A stretch of 54,541 bases of DNA from contig NZ_POQS01000004.1 of NCBI RefSeq assembly GCF_002885955.2, forward strand, positions 669,289 to 723,829. The letters run 5' to 3'. The position numbers and the translations under genes are program-made. Below, piece after piece: positions 1 to 10,100 of the stretch; the stretch's first letter is position 1; each line of letters opens with the position of its first letter. Below the pieces are notes generated by a model, which was not told where the DNA came from, made no database searches, and saw only the letters and a list, made by a program, of their open reading frames with translations. Origin of the DNA: Achromobacter pulmonis. GTDB taxonomy: Bacteria > Pseudomonadota > Gammaproteobacteria > Burkholderiales > Burkholderiaceae_B.

Positions 1-901
1 GGCCGGAGCCCGAACCGTCGAGCTTGGCCTGGATGCCGTCCAGCGAACCGGCGGCATCCGCGCGCAGCAAGACCTGACAGGACGGCGCGCCCTCGCCCAG
101 CGCCGGCGGCGGCGCCCCCGGGGCCTGGGTCGCGGCGCGGATCGCGGCCTGTTCCCGGGCCTGCCTGGCGGACACGGGGGGCTTTTTGGGTTGATACCGG
201 TCGCGCAGCCTTTCCGGCTCGCACAGCGGAGAATCGGGGCCGGCGCCGTGCGCCGTGACGTCCAGCCGCGCGGTGAACGGCCAGGGGTCGGCCAGCGCCT
301 GGAGATCGGCCTGGCCGCTCAGGTCGGCCGTGCCAACCTCGTGGCCGACTTGCAGGCTCGCGATGCGCAGCTGCGCGCCGCCGGTGCGCCCAGCGGCGAA
401 CGTGGCTTCCAGGCCGCCCAGCGTCACCGGCAGCGGCTCGCCGTCCTGCCGCAGTTCGAAGGCGCCCAGCGCCACCCGGTCGACGGCGATGTCCACCGGC
501 AGTTCGGGCAGCGTGAACGGCGCGTCGTCGCCGGCCTCCGCGGGCGTTTCGGGCGTGGAGGTCAGCGCCACCTGCACCGATTCGGCCGCGATCTCGCGCA
601 CGTGCAGCCGCCGGTCGCCCAGCGCGCGCCAATGCACGTTCAGGCTCAGGCCATCGATGCCGATGTGCGTGCCGTCGAAATCCAGCTCCAGCCGGCCCAC
701 CGTCAGGCCCCGCAGCAGCGAACCGTTCACGTCCAGCGCCTGGCCGTTCAATTGCTGCGCGGCCGTGGTCAGCAGCAGCCGCGTGCCGTTCTGCGAGCCG
801 GCCAGCCAGAATACGAAGCCGCCGGCCAGCACGGCCAGCATCGCCAGGCCCGGCAGCCACCACACCAGCACATGCCGCAGAAACTTGCGCAAGCGCTTCA
901 A
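1..901 (-). CDS. tamB: TamB, translocation and assembly module inner-membrane subunit (N-terminal part, cut by window edge)
   Basis: The reading frame is open from a TTG at 899-901 down to the window start; only about the first 300 residues are present. The translation begins with a basic stretch (KRLRKFLRH) and one hydrophobic anchor (about residues 10-32), followed by beta-rich sequence typical of AsmA/TamB-like lipid-transfer proteins. In the family, TamB spans the periplasm and works with TamA in outer-membrane biogenesis. The TTG overlaps the tamA stop codon by two bases, so translation is probably coupled; an in-frame GTG 10 codons later is the alternative start. Gene order tamA-tamB supports the call. 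The C-terminal DUF490 domain lies outside the window and could not be checked. Confidence 0.85.
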   Translation of the reverse strand, partial: MKRLRKFLRHVLVWWLPGLAMLAVLAGGFVFWLAGSQNGTRLLLTTAAQQLNGQALDVNGSLLRGLTVGRLELDFDGTHIGIDGLSLNVHWRALGDRRLHVREIAAESVQVALTSTPETPAEAGDDAPFTLPELPVDIAVDRVALGAFELRQDGEPLPVTLGGLEATFAAGRTGGAQLRIASLQVGHEVGTADLSGQADLQALADPWPFTARLDVTAHGAGPDSPLCEPERLRDRYQPKKPPVSARQAREQAAIRAATQAPGAPPPALGEGAPSCQVLLRADAAGSLDGIQAKLDGSGSG

Positions 902-2793
902 AACGCAATCCCCAGGGAAAAATGCAGGCGCAGGTCGCGCTCGCGCTGGCCGTAGGCGACGTCCAGGAACAAGGGGCCGGCCGGCGTGCGCACGCGCGCG
1001 CCGACCCCGTAGCCCAGCGCCAGCGACATGTCGCCGAAGGATTCGGCGGCGTCGCCCGCGTCCACGAACACGCCCATGCCCCAGCGCTCATTGAAGTAGT
1101 GGTCGTACTCGATGCTGCCGACCAGCAGCGTGGGCGCGCCCACGATCGCGTCGTCGCGCTTCACGCCGATGCTCTGATACTTGTAGCCGCGGATCGAGCG
1201 CGCGCCGCCGGTGCGGAAACCGAAGTCGTCGGGCACCTGCACGTCGCTCTTGGCCCACAGGCGGCCGACCTCGCCGCGCACCGTGAGCACGTCGCGCTTG
1301 CCTATCGGCCACCACTTCTGCGCCCGCAGCCGCAGACGGGTGTAGGGCTCGCCGGTGTCGAGCGTGACGCCGACGCCGCCGCCCACCGCGATCAGGTTGC
1401 CTTCGCGCGGATCGTATTTGTTGTCCACGTCACGGCGCAGCCACTCGGCCGTGCCGGTCAGCGTGGGCAGCGTGTATTCGTCGCCGCCGTCGATCTTGAC
1501 GCGGTCGTGCGCCAGCAGCATGCCCCAGCGGGTTTCGTATTCGACCCGGCTGTCGCCGGCGCCCTTGCGCAGCTGCGTGCGCGTCGCGCCCAGCGCGTAG
1601 CGCGTCACGTCCAGGCCCTCGATGTCGGAGTGGTCGGCCAGCAGGCCGATGGAGTCCTTGTAGCCGCGCTCGGTGGGCGGCATGAAGATGTCCAGGTAGG
1701 CGCGCTGGCGCAGGCGGTCCACGCCGAAGCCGGTCTCCATGGTGACCGGCTGGCCGAACACCACGTTCTGGCGGTACAGGCTCTCCAGCCTGGCGCCGGC
1801 CGTATCGTCCACGCCCACCGAGACCGACAGCCGCTTGGGCGGCGCCTCGACCACGCGCACCTGCACCGGCAGGGTCACGTCGCCGTCGGAATCGTACTTG
1901 GCGGGCGGCGGCGGCACGGCGCCGGACACGGTCGGGTCGCCCGCCGGCGCCGAGGTCGCGGCGTCGGCCGCCCCCGGCGCGCGGGCCCGGTCCGAGACGG
2001 GATCGGTGGGCTGGGCGCTCTCGTCGCCAGGCTGCTGCAACGACACGAAGGCGCCGCGAAAAAACGCGGTGGACTGCAGGTCCTGCTGCCATTGGTCGAG
2101 CCGGTCCTGGTCGTAGGCCGAGCCTTCCGAGTAACGCACGTAGCGGTCGATCAGTTTTTCCGGCACGCGCTTCAAGCCCAGGACGGTGAGTTCGCCCATG
2201 CGCACCTGCGGCCCGCTGTCTATCGTGACCCGCAGCGCCGCCGTGGCCTCGTCGGCCTGGATCTCGGCCTCGGAAGCGGTCATGCGCGCCAGCAGGAAAT
2301 CGCGCGTGGACACCGAATCCAGCAGCGTGGCCTTGGCCTTGTTCCAGTCGCTGTTGATGAACGGCTGGCCGACCTTCAGCTGCCAGTCGTCGCGCAGCTT
2401 GCGCACGCGGTCGGCGTACTCCGGACGCGTGATGCGGCCGGTGAATTTCAGGTCCACGGAACCGACGGTCGTGCGCTTGCCCGAGACGATGCCGATGTCC
2501 CAGGTTTCGCCGCCGATGTCGGTGCCCGCTTCCAGCGTCACCGTGGGCGAGAAATAGCCCTGGGTGGCCAGCGCCGCCAGCGTCGCGTCGCGCGCGCGCC
2601 GGCGCAGCCGGTTGATTTCACCGCCGTCCTGGTCTTCGGCCAGGCGCGCGATGGCGTCGACCGCCTCGGTGATGGCCTGCAGCGCGGCCGGCGGCACGCC
2701 GCCCGGGTCCACGATGATCTCCGGGCGCTTGGCCAGCGCCTCGCCCGCCATCACACAACATCCTGCCAAGAAGGCGCGCGCTGCCCACCGCAT
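898..2793 (-). CDS. tamA: TamA, Omp85-family outer-membrane assembly protein
   Basis: A 631-residue protein with a Sec signal peptide (about residues 1-21, ending GEALA), POTRA-type repeats in the N-terminal half and a C-terminal Omp85/BamA-type barrel ending in a phenylalanine-rich strand (HFSLGIAF). The barrel contains the family's conserved loop motif, seen as SIRGYKYQ. It is somewhat longer than typical TamA; a Pro/Ala/Asp-rich low-complexity insert (about residues 250-300, with PPPPAKYDSDGD) lies within the last POTRA region. It starts three bases after the mrp stop and is followed by tamB with overlapping stop/start, so mrp-tamA-tamB is probably one transcript. In the family, TamA inserts into the outer membrane and cooperates with TamB. 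The start is the first ATG of the frame and has only a weak ribosome binding site. Confidence 0.92.
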   Translation of the reverse strand: MRWAARAFLAGCCVMAGEALAKRPEIIVDPGGVPPAALQAITEAVDAIARLAEDQDGGEINRLRRRARDATLAALATQGYFSPTVTLEAGTDIGGETWDIGIVSGKRTTVGSVDLKFTGRITRPEYADRVRKLRDDWQLKVGQPFINSDWNKAKATLLDSVSTRDFLLARMTASEAEIQADEATAALRVTIDSGPQVRMGELTVLGLKRVPEKLIDRYVRYSEGSAYDQDRLDQWQQDLQSTAFFRGAFVSLQQPGDESAQPTDPVSDRARAPGAADAATSAPAGDPTVSGAVPPPPAKYDSDGDVTLPVQVRVVEAPPKRLSVSVGVDDTAGARLESLYRQNVVFGQPVTMETGFGVDRLRQRAYLDIFMPPTERGYKDSIGLLADHSDIEGLDVTRYALGATRTQLRKGAGDSRVEYETRWGMLLAHDRVKIDGGDEYTLPTLTGTAEWLRRDVDNKYDPREGNLIAVGGGVGVTLDTGEPYTRLRLRAQKWWPIGKRDVLTVRGEVGRLWAKSDVQVPDDFGFRTGGARSIRGYKYQSIGVKRDDAIVGAPTLLVGSIEYDHYFNERWGMGVFVDAGDAAESFGDMSLALGYGVGARVRTPAGPLFLDVAYGQRERDLRLHFSLGIAF

Positions 2794-2796
2794 GCT

Positions 2797-3888
2797 TCAG
2801 GTCGGTTGCTGCACGACGATGGACGGGAACTTGCCGGCCATATCGCGGGGAAGCGCGGCCACGCCGGCCGCCAGCTTCCTGGCGATGGCGCGGTACAGCC
2901 CCGCGGCTTCGCTGCCTGCGTCGGACACCACGGTGGGCGTGCCGGCGTCGGTCTGCTCGCGGATCGCCAGGGTCAGCGGCAGGCTGCCCAGCCACGGCGT
3001 CTCGAACTGCTCGGCCATGCGCTGGCCGCCGCCCGCGCCGAAGATGTGCTCGGCGTGCCCGCACTGCGAGCAGATGTGGATGGCCATGTTCTCGACCACG
3101 CCCAGGATGGGCACGTCGACCTTCTGGAACATGCGCAGGCCCTTGCGCGCGTCGGCCAGCGCCACGTCCTGCGGCGTGGTGACGATGACGGCGCCCACCA
3201 CCGGCACCTTCTGCGCCAGCGTCAGGGCCACGTCGCCCGTGCCCGGCGGCATGTCCACGATCAGGTAGTCCAGATCGCGCCAGTTGGTCTGGCGCAACAG
3301 TTGTTCGAGCGCCTGCGTCACCATCGGGCCGCGCCAGATGGCGGGCGAATCGGCGTCGATCAGGAAGCCGATGGAGTTGGCCTGCACGCCGTGGCCGACC
3401 AGCGGCTCCATGGTCTTGTTGTCGCGGCTCTCGGGGCGTCCCGAGACGCCCAGCATGGTCGGCACGCTGGGGCCGTAGATATCGGCGTCCAGCAGCCCGA
3501 CCTTGGCGCCTTCGGCGGCCAGGGCCAGCGCCAGGTTCACCGCCGTGGTGCTCTTGCCCACGCCGCCCTTGCCTGAGGCCACCGCAATAATGTTGCGTAC
3601 GTTGGGCAGGGGCTTGAGCGTCTTCTGCACCGCGTGCGCCGCGACCTTCCAGGTCACCGAGACCTGGGCGTCGGGCGCGCCGGCGCCGGCCAGCGCGGCT
3701 TGCGCAATGCCGCGCACCTGTTCGAGGGTGGCGGCGTCGGCGGGATAGCCCAGTTCCAGCGCCACGGCGACCCGCCCGCCGTCCAGTTGAATGTCACGAT
3801 CTTTTACAGAAACGCCCAGATCCAGACCGGTATTCGGGTCTTGCGCGGCGCGCAGCGCGGCGCGGATGTGTTCTATCGTTATACTCAT
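2797..3888 (-). CDS. mrp: Mrp/ApbC iron-sulfur cluster carrier ATPase
   Basis: A 363-residue cytosolic P-loop ATPase of the Mrp/NBP35 family. An N-terminal MIP18-like (DUF59) region covers about residues 1-85. The deviant Walker A motif GKGGVGKST is at residues 106-114, the switch motif MPPGTGD is near 215, and a CSQC motif (Cys275 and Cys278) provides the Fe-S bridging cysteines. The family binds and transfers [4Fe-4S] clusters to apoproteins. Length is normal for the family. It is first in a minus-strand group with tamA and tamB; there is no functional link between these, so the shared transcript is positional. The divergent small gene begins about 100 bp upstream. Confidence 0.95.
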   Translation of the reverse strand: MSITIEHIRAALRAAQDPNTGLDLGVSVKDRDIQLDGGRVAVALELGYPADAATLEQVRGIAQAALAGAGAPDAQVSVTWKVAAHAVQKTLKPLPNVRNIIAVASGKGGVGKSTTAVNLALALAAEGAKVGLLDADIYGPSVPTMLGVSGRPESRDNKTMEPLVGHGVQANSIGFLIDADSPAIWRGPMVTQALEQLLRQTNWRDLDYLIVDMPPGTGDVALTLAQKVPVVGAVIVTTPQDVALADARKGLRMFQKVDVPILGVVENMAIHICSQCGHAEHIFGAGGGQRMAEQFETPWLGSLPLTLAIREQTDAGTPTVVSDAGSEAAGLYRAIARKLAAGVAALPRDMAGKFPSIVVQQPT

Positions 3889-3989
3889 ATCACTGTGGTT
3901 CCGTAGACAGCACGGCTTGTGCGGGCCGCCATCCCCTAAAGGATAGCGGATACCCGGGAACCTTTCGCTGCGTTTTCCGTCCGAACTTC

Positions 3990-4265
3990 ATGACCAACAC
4001 ACTTATCCGCTTCTTTCGTGCCGTACTGTTCGCCGCCCTGGCCTTGATCGGCATGGCGATGGCGCTGGTCTTCATGCTTTCCACGGCGATCGCCGTGGCG
4101 ATCCTGTACGTGGTCGCCAAGGTGCGTGGCAAGCCGTTCGGCGTGCGCGCCTACTGGAGCCAGCGCCAGGGCGCCCGCCCCGGCCCGTTCCAGTCGGCCG
4201 CCGCCCCGTTCGCCACGCAGCCGCGCGGCGACGTGATCGACGTCGAAGCCCGCGAGATCCGCTGA
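3990..4265 (+). CDS. Small hypothetical inner-membrane protein
   Basis: 91 residues with one long or two short hydrophobic segments (about residues 5-45, rich in Ala, Leu, Met and Phe), then a basic patch (KVRGKPFG) and a polar C-terminal tail ending VIDVEAREIR. I do not recognise a named family. It is divergent from mrp and followed by a good intrinsic terminator, which supports it as a real transcription unit. No clear Shine-Dalgarno sequence precedes the ATG. Function unknown; a membrane-anchored accessory protein is all that can be said. Confidence 0.6.
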   Translation: MTNTLIRFFRAVLFAALALIGMAMALVFMLSTAIAVAILYVVAKVRGKPFGVRAYWSQRQGARPGPFQSAAAPFATQPRGDVIDVEAREIR

Positions 4266-4279
4266 CGGCGCGGTTCCCG

Positions 4280-4320
4280 ATGCCCGCGGCGCAAACCGCG
4301 CGCGGGCATGTTGTGTTTTC
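4280..4320 (+). terminator. Intrinsic terminator after the small membrane protein gene
   Basis: A perfect 9-bp stem, ATGCCCGCG at 4280-4288 and CGCGGGCAT at 4301-4309, with a 12-base loop, is followed by a T-rich run (GTTGTGTTTTC). It lies 15 bases after the stop of the 91-residue gene and separates it from metG. Confidence 0.6.
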
Positions 4321-4495
4321 GTAACGCTGCGCCCGTAGCGCCGGCCTTACCCCTCCCCCGACACCCGATGTCCGCCCGGACCGCCTTGCGCGGCGGGCGG
4401 ATCGCGCCATTGGGCCGCCCGTCCGGGGCAAGTCTGCGCCGTTGCCCTAAAATGGCCGGCCAACCCCTTTTTCCCCTCAACCTCTATCGACAACC

Positions 4496-6562
4496 ATGTC
4501 TCGCACCCTTTTCGTCACCACTGCGCTGCCCTACGCCAACGGATCTTTCCACATCGGCCACATCATGGAGTACATCCAGGCCGATATCTGGGTTCGTTCG
4601 ATGCGAATGGCGGGCCACACGGTGCACTTCGTGGGTGCGGATGACGCGCACGGCGCGCCCATCATGCTGAAGGCGGAAAAGGAAGGCATCACGCCGCAGG
4701 CGCTGGTGGCCCGCTACGCCGCCGAACGCCCCCAGTACCTGAACGGCTTTCACATCCGTTTCGACCACTGGCATTCCACCGACTCGGCCGAGAACGTCGC
4801 GCTCTCGCACGACATCTACCGCGCGCTCAAGGCCCAGGACCTGATCGAGACCCGCTCCATCGAGCAGTTCTACGATCCGGTCAAGGGCATGTTCCTGGCC
4901 GACCGCTACATCAAGGGCGAATGCCCCAAGTGCCACGCCAAGGACCAGTACGGCGACTCCTGCGAGGTCTGCGGCGCGGTCTACGCGCCCACCGACCTGA
5001 TCGCGCCGTACTCGGCGCTGACCGGCGCCACGCCGGTGCTGAAGTCTTCCGACCACTTCTTCTTCAAGCTGTCCGATCCGCGCTGCGTCGAATTCCTGCA
5101 GGAATGGACCACCGGCTCGAACGCCGCCGGCGGCAAGCACCTGCAGCCCGAAATGCTGGCCAAGACGCGCGAATGGCTGGGCGCCGACGACGGCGAGGCC
5201 AAGCTGGGCGACTGGGACATCTCGCGCGACGCGCCGTACTTCGGCATCGAGATCCCGGACGCGCCGGGCAAGTACTTCTACGTCTGGCTGGACGCGCCGG
5301 TGGGCTACCTGGCCTCGCTGAAGTCGTACTGCGCGCTCAAGGGCCTGGACTTCGACGCCCTGCTCGATCCGGCGGGCAACACCGAGCAGGTCCACTTCAT
5401 CGGCAAGGACATCGTCTACTTCCACGCGCTGTTCTGGCCCGCGATGCTCAAGTTCGCCGGCCGCAAGACGCCGGACGCGGTCAACGTGCACGGCTTCATC
5501 ACCGTCAGCGGCGAAAAAATGTCCAAGAGCCGCGGCACCGGCATCTCGCCGCTGCGCTACCTCGAACTCGGCATGAACGCCGAGTGGATGCGCTACTACA
5601 TCGCCGCCAAGCTCAACGCGCGCGTCGAAGACGTGGACTTCAACCCCGACGACTTCATCGCGCGCGTCAACAGCGACCTGGTCGGCAAGTACGTCAACAT
5701 CGCCAGCCGCGCCGCCAGCTTCATCACCAAGCACTTCGACGGCGTGCTGGCCTACAGCGGCGACACCGCGGCGCTGGCCGCGGAATACGCCGAGCAGGCG
5801 GAATCCATCCGCGCCGCGTTCGAGGCCCGCGAATACAACCGCGCGATCCGCGAGATCATGGCCTACGCCGACCGCATCAACCAGGCGTTCGACACCGCGC
5901 AGCCCTGGGTGCTGGCCAAGGGCATCGCCACCGCCGACGACGAACGCAAGGCCGCGCTGCAGGACATCTGCTCGCGCTCGCTGGCGGGCTTCAAGGCCCT
6001 GTCGGTGATGCTGGCGCCGGTGCTGCCGGCCCTGGCCGAGCGCGTGGCGCTGGAGCTGTTCGGCGCGCAGGCCCCGTTCACCTGGGCCGACGCCTCGGTG
6101 CTGCCGCAGCGCGTGGCGCCGTTCAAGCACCTGATGCAGCGCGTCGAGCCGCAGATGCTGGAAGACCTGTTCGAGCCGCCCGCCGCCCCCGCCGTGGTGC
6201 CTGGCGGCGAGCCCATCGCCGAGACCATCTCCATCGACGATTTCGCCCGCGTCGACCTGCGCATCGCGCAGATCGTCAACTGCGAGCACGTGGAAGGCTC
6301 GACCAAGCTGCTGCGCCTGACGCTGGACGTGGGCGAAGGCCGCCACCGCAACGTGTTCTCCGGCATCAAGTCGGCCTACCAGCCCGAGGACCTGATCGGC
6401 AAGCTGACCGTCATGGTGGCCAACCTGGCCCCACGCAAGATGAAATTCGGCGTCTCGGAAGGCATGGTGCTGGCCGCCAGCCACGCCGACGAGTCGGTCG
6501 ACGCCGGCATCTACGTGCTGGAACCGTTCCCCGGTGCCAAGCCGGGCATGCGGGTGCGCTAA
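4496..6562 (+). CDS. metG: Methionyl-tRNA synthetase
   Basis: A 688-residue class I aminoacyl-tRNA synthetase that charges tRNA-Met. Visible motifs: [11 protein letters not shown] near residues 12-22 (the HIGH signature), a zinc knuckle with two CxxC pairs (Cys at about 143, 146, 156 and 159), and KMSKSRGTG near residue 340. A C-terminal EMAP/Trbp111-like tRNA-binding domain (from about residue 580, with VDLRIAQIV and the [10 protein letters not shown] segment) makes it the long, dimeric form of MetG. The stop codon overlaps by two bases the stop of the convergent trhO gene. About 230 bp of non-coding sequence precede it; no confident promoter was recognised there. Confidence 0.97.
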   Translation: MSRTLFVTTALPYANGSFHIGHIMEYIQADIWVRSMRMAGHTVHFVGADDAHGAPIMLKAEKEGITPQALVARYAAERPQYLNGFHIRFDHWHSTDSAENVALSHDIYRALKAQDLIETRSIEQFYDPVKGMFLADRYIKGECPKCHAKDQYGDSCEVCGAVYAPTDLIAPYSALTGATPVLKSSDHFFFKLSDPRCVEFLQEWTTGSNAAGGKHLQPEMLAKTREWLGADDGEAKLGDWDISRDAPYFGIEIPDAPGKYFYVWLDAPVGYLASLKSYCALKGLDFDALLDPAGNTEQVHFIGKDIVYFHALFWPAMLKFAGRKTPDAVNVHGFITVSGEKMSKSRGTGISPLRYLELGMNAEWMRYYIAAKLNARVEDVDFNPDDFIARVNSDLVGKYVNIASRAASFITKHFDGVLAYSGDTAALAAEYAEQAESIRAAFEAREYNRAIREIMAYADRINQAFDTAQPWVLAKGIATADDERKAALQDICSRSLAGFKALSVMLAPVLPALAERVALELFGAQAPFTWADASVLPQRVAPFKHLMQRVEPQMLEDLFEPPAAPAVVPGGEPIAETISIDDFARVDLRIAQIVNCEHVEGSTKLLRLTLDVGEGRHRNVFSGIKSAYQPEDLIGKLTVMVANLAPRKMKFGVSEGMVLAASHADESVDAGIYVLEPFPGAKPGMRVR

Positions 6563-7293
6563 GCCGAGGGCGCGAGCGCCGGGTCCAGGGCGATGCGTTC
6601 GTCGAAGACGAAGCAATTGCCCTGGTAGCCCGGGCCGCCGGTTTCCTCGAAATACTTCAGAATGCCGCCGTCGAGCTGATAGACGTGCTCGATGCCGGCC
6701 TCGGCCATGTAGATGGCCGCTTTTTCGCAGCGGATGCCGCCGGTGCAGAAGCTGACCACGGTCTTGCCTTCGAGCTCGGCGCGATGCGCCTGCACGGCGG
6801 CGGGAAACTGCGTGAACCGCTCGATGCGCCAGTCGATGGCGTTTTTGAACGTGCCTTCATCCACCTCGAAGGCATTGCGGGTGTCGAGCATGACCACCGG
6901 CCGCCCCGCATCGTCCACCCCCTGCTCCAGCCAGCGCGCCAGCGTATGCGCGTCCACGCCGGGCGCGCGCCCCGCCTCGGGGCGGATGGCCGGGTGGTTC
7001 ATGCGGATGATCTCGCGCTTGATCTTCACCAGCATCTTGCGAAACGGCACCGAGGCGCTGCGGCTGAACTTCACTTCCAGGTCGGCGAAGCTTGCGTCGG
7101 CCCGCAAGAGGCGCAGGAATCCGTCGATGCCGTCGGCCGAGCCGGCCAGAAACAGGTTGATGCCCTCTTCGGCCAGCAGGATCGTGCCCTTGAGCTGCGC
7201 CTGGACGGCGGCGTCCAGCAGGCGCTGGCGCAGCTCGGGCAGGCGGTCGAGGGTGACGAACTTGTAGGCGGCGATATTGACGACGGAAGTCAT
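6559..7293 (-). CDS. trhO: tRNA uridine(34) hydroxylase TrhO (YceA-type rhodanese-domain protein)
   Basis: 244 residues from the ATG at 7291-7293, beginning [12 protein letters not shown], the usual family N-terminus; the frame stays open further upstream but that extension lacks family similarity. An N-terminal acylphosphatase-like domain (about residues 1-95) is followed by a rhodanese domain with the active-site loop C183-T-G-G-I-R and a second cysteine at 189. In the family the enzyme hydroxylates U34 in certain tRNAs, an oxygen-dependent step towards 5-methoxyuridine-type modifications. It converges with metG and lies 62 bp downstream of the META lipoprotein genes on the same strand. Confidence 0.92.
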   Translation of the reverse strand: MTSVVNIAAYKFVTLDRLPELRQRLLDAAVQAQLKGTILLAEEGINLFLAGSADGIDGFLRLLRADASFADLEVKFSRSASVPFRKMLVKIKREIIRMNHPAIRPEAGRAPGVDAHTLARWLEQGVDDAGRPVVMLDTRNAFEVDEGTFKNAIDWRIERFTQFPAAVQAHRAELEGKTVVSFCTGGIRCEKAAIYMAEAGIEHVYQLDGGILKYFEETGGPGYQGNCFVFDERIALDPALAPSA

Positions 7294-7355
7294 GGAAAAG
7301 CGGGCAAAGGCGGTCGGCGAAACCCGTAATAGTAATCGCTGGCCGCCGGCCCGCT

Positions 7356-8153
7356 TCAGCGCGGCACGATCTCCTGCTCGACCACGGCGTCCAGCACCCA
7401 GCGCACCGACGACGCATCGGCCGGCGGATTCGGGTCGCGCACCTCGACCACGCGCAGTCGGTAGCGGATGCCCGGCTGGAAGCGAAAGCCGGTGATGTCG
7501 CCATACCAGAGCTGCCAGGGCTGCGCGGCGCTGTCGCGCACCTGGTAGCACATGGCGCGGCCCGCGCCGGCGCTGCATGGCACGCGCTGCGAGTTCACGT
7601 AGACCAGCTTGGTCGGCCCCTGCTGGCCGCCGGCGATGGGATCGGTGCGGCGGCCGAAGTCCAGCGTGTCGCCGGAGCTCAGCACCCAGGTCATGCGCTG
7701 CGGATTGTTGACGTTGTCCAGCGAGCTGGCGGTGATGCGCGTCATGCCCGCCAGGAAATCCTGCTCCAGCTTCATGCTGTCGGGCGCGCAGGCCATCTCG
7801 GTGGCCACGGGCCGGTCGCGCACGATCAGCAGGCCGTTGGCGACCGTGTAGGAAGCGCTGTACTGGTTGCAGCCGGCGTAGCCCGCCATGCGCGGCGCGC
7901 CGCGCTCATGGAAGAAGCTGACCGTCAGCGGCCGCGAACGCTTGGACGCATGCGGCACCGGGCGCAGCGCGCCGCCCGGACGGGTCCAGCGCGCCAGCTC
8001 CCAGCCGGTCTGCGCCAGCATGTCGGAAGCCGCGGCCGGCTGGAAGCGCGGGTCCTGCCCGCCGACGGCGCGCTCGGGCGTCGACGAGCAGGCCGCGAGG
8101 CCCGCCACCAGCAGGCAGGGCGCCAGCCGGCGCAGGGAAACGGAATACGGCAT
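7356..8153 (-). CDS. META and DUF4377 domain lipoprotein
   Basis: 265 residues with a lipoprotein signal peptide (LVAGLAAC, lipid-anchor Cys22). The first half is a META domain: [12 protein letters not shown] opens it, and [11 protein letters not shown] and a [10 protein letters not shown] segment follow. This is the HslJ/META fold of exported bacterial proteins linked to heat or motility phenotypes in some species. The second half (from about residue 165) matches the DUF4377 type, with paired cysteines around [12 protein letters not shown]. It sits 9 bp downstream of a second META lipoprotein, with which it shares clear similarity, so the pair looks like a tandem duplication. The biochemical role is not known. 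Confidence 0.85.
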   Translation of the reverse strand: MPYSVSLRRLAPCLLVAGLAACSSTPERAVGGQDPRFQPAAASDMLAQTGWELARWTRPGGALRPVPHASKRSRPLTVSFFHERGAPRMAGYAGCNQYSASYTVANGLLIVRDRPVATEMACAPDSMKLEQDFLAGMTRITASSLDNVNNPQRMTWVLSSGDTLDFGRRTDPIAGGQQGPTKLVYVNSQRVPCSAGAGRAMCYQVRDSAAQPWQLWYGDITGFRFQPGIRYRLRVVEVRDPNPPADASSVRWVLDAVVEQEIVPR

Positions 8154-8162
8154 GCGGTTCTC

Positions 8163-8690
8163 TTACGGCGTGGGCGGGTCCTGGCGCCGCGCGAACTCCA
8201 GCACGTCGCCGCCGCGCAGGTTGAAGGTCAGGTGGCGCGGCGCGCCGCCGCTGTCCAGGGTGAAGGTGTCGATGGCGCCCAGGCCGCGCAGGTAATCGGC
8301 CTCCAGGCGCGCGCGCTCGGGCGTGAGGCAGGCCATGCGGGTGCTGGCGGGCGCGTCGATGTAGAGCTTGCCGCCCTGCAGCTTGTACGTGCCCATGTAG
8401 CGGTTGCAGCCCGAAAAGCCGTTGACGCGGTACTGCTTGCCCTGCGCCAGGAAGGTCAGGCGCACGGGTTCGCCGTTGTCGCCGTGCGGGATGTCGCGCA
8501 GCGCGCCGCCCCGCTCGGTCCAGCGCACCAGTTCCCAGCTGGTCTGCGCCAGCGAATCGGCGCTGCTGGCGGCGTTGGCCGCGGCCGCGCCCTGCGGCCG
8601 CGCGCCGCCGGTGTTGCCGGCGCAGCCCGCCAATGCCGCAACCAGGCCCAGATACAGCAGCCGGCTGCGCGTAGACATCAAGATAGACAT
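8163..8690 (-). CDS. META domain lipoprotein
   Basis: 175 residues starting at the ATG at 8688-8690, which has a GGGAG ribosome binding site eight bases upstream; the frame extends further upstream but without one. The lipobox LVAALAGC gives lipid-anchor Cys23. A single META domain follows, with LAQTSWELVRW, FSGCNRYMGTY and RMACLTPE. It resembles the first half of the downstream 265-residue paralogue and is probably the first gene of a two-gene operon. Function unknown beyond an outer-membrane or periplasmic META/HslJ-type role. Confidence 0.85.
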   Translation of the reverse strand: MSILMSTRSRLLYLGLVAALAGCAGNTGGARPQGAAAANAASSADSLAQTSWELVRWTERGGALRDIPHGDNGEPVRLTFLAQGKQYRVNGFSGCNRYMGTYKLQGGKLYIDAPASTRMACLTPERARLEADYLRGLGAIDTFTLDSGGAPRHLTFNLRGGDVLEFARRQDPPTP

Positions 8691-8948
8691 GAACTGGGCT
8701 CCCAGAAATTGACTACCCCTAACTGTAACCGCCCGCCGCCCCATCCGCCCAACAGCCGAAGCCGAATGCACCATCGCCCGTCTTGCGGCCATCGCTCCGA
8801 TGGCGCGGCCGGATGCATCGTATGCCGCATGGCGGGGCGGGTGGCGCGCGCGCAGAATCCGTAAAGGGTCTCCCTCCGGCGGGGCCTGGCAGCTCCAGGC
8901 TGTGCGGAACGGGCCGCAGGGCCAGACAACATTCCAGGGGACACGGCG

Positions 8949-10100
8949 ATGGGCTTCTTGAGAACCTTGTTGGCATTATCCGTGGTGCTGGACCACCTGG
9001 GCGGCGGCAAGGCCGACCATCTGGTCGGCGGCCGGCTCGCGGTGCAGCTGTTCTACGTGATCTCGGGCTTTCTGATCTCCTACGTGCTGACGGCCACCGA
9101 CCACTACCAGGGCGCCGTCGGCAAGTTCTACGCCAATCGCTTCCTGCGGCTGTTTCCGATCTACCTGGGCGTGGCCGCCATGACGCTGGCGGCCCATGCG
9201 CTGAGCGGCGGCGAGTTTTTCCAGTTCTATGAAGCCCTGCCTTCGAGCGCGGAACTGTTCCTGGTGCTTTCCAATATTTTCATCCTGGGTCAGGACTGGC
9301 TGATGTTCTTCGGCATCAAGGACTCGGCGCTGGCCTTCACCGGCAGCTTCGCCAACAGCGAGGTGCCGCTGTACCAGGGGCTGCTGGTGCCGCAGGCCTG
9401 GACCCTGGGCGTGGAAATGAGCTTCTACCTGGTCGCGCCCTTCATACTGTCGTCGCCGCGCCGCCTGCTGACGCTGCTGGCGGCCTCGCTGGCGCTGCGC
9501 GGCGTGCTGATCGCCACGGGCATCGGCCTGGGCGACCCCTGGACCTACCGCTTCTTTCCCACCGAACTGGCGCTGTTTCTCATCGGCTCGCTGTCGCACC
9601 AGGTGCTGCTGCCGCGCTACAAGGCCTGGACCGTGAAGGCCGCGCGCCTGCCCGAGCTGGGCACGGCGGTACTGTTCGCGTACTGTCTGCTGCACTTTTC
9701 CATCGGCGTCAATCCGACCGTGCGCGACGGCCTGGCGGTGCTGCTGTTCGCCGCGCTGCTGCCGGCGGCGTTCCTGTTCCAGTCGCGCTACCGGCTGGAC
9801 CGGGCGATCGGCGAACTGAGCTATCCGGTCTACATCTGCCATGCGCTGGTGATCATGATCCTGGACTGGCTGTTCGACGAGATCGACGTGCACCAGCCCA
9901 TGCTGTTCGCGATCGTGGTCATCACCAGCTGCATCGCGTTCTCGGCGCTGCTCAACGCCCTGATCGCCGATCCGGTCGAACGCCTGCGCAACCGCCTGCG
10001 GACCAATGCCGGCGAACCCGACGCGCCGGCGCCGGCCGCGGACGCGCGGCGGCGCCCCGCGGCGGCCCGGCCGTTGGGTTCTATTCGCCGCGCGCCTTGA
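8949..10100 (+). CDS. Acyltransferase family 3 membrane protein
   Basis: 383 residues, almost entirely hydrophobic, with about ten membrane segments. The N-terminal signature (VVLDHLGGGKAD, then AVQLFYVISGFLISYVL and ANRFLRLFPIY) is that of the acyltransferase-3/OafA/ExoZ family, which transfers acyl groups (often acetyl) onto surface polysaccharides, lipopolysaccharide or exported sugars. The substrate cannot be told from sequence. A purine-rich CAGGGGAC precedes the ATG. The cytosolic tail is Ala/Arg/Pro-rich. The gene stands alone; its 3' end overlaps the convergent XRE regulator gene by 20 bp. Confidence 0.88.
   Translation: MGFLRTLLALSVVLDHLGGGKADHLVGGRLAVQLFYVISGFLISYVLTATDHYQGAVGKFYANRFLRLFPIYLGVAAMTLAAHALSGGEFFQFYEALPSSAELFLVLSNIFILGQDWLMFFGIKDSALAFTGSFANSEVPLYQGLLVPQAWTLGVEMSFYLVAPFILSSPRRLLTLLAASLALRGVLIATGIGLGDPWTYRFFPTELALFLIGSLSHQVLLPRYKAWTVKAARLPELGTAVLFAYCLLHFSIGVNPTVRDGLAVLLFAALLPAAFLFQSRYRLDRAIGELSYPVYICHALVIMILDWLFDEIDVHQPMLFAIVVITSCIAFSALLNALIADPVERLRNRLRTNAGEPDAPAPAADARRRPAAARPLGSIRRAP

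Noticed and set aside
922..3576. An 884-codon plus-strand frame opposite tamA and mrp
   Set aside because: The product is low-complexity Ala/Arg/His with no domain; the opposite strand encodes well-supported TamA and Mrp.
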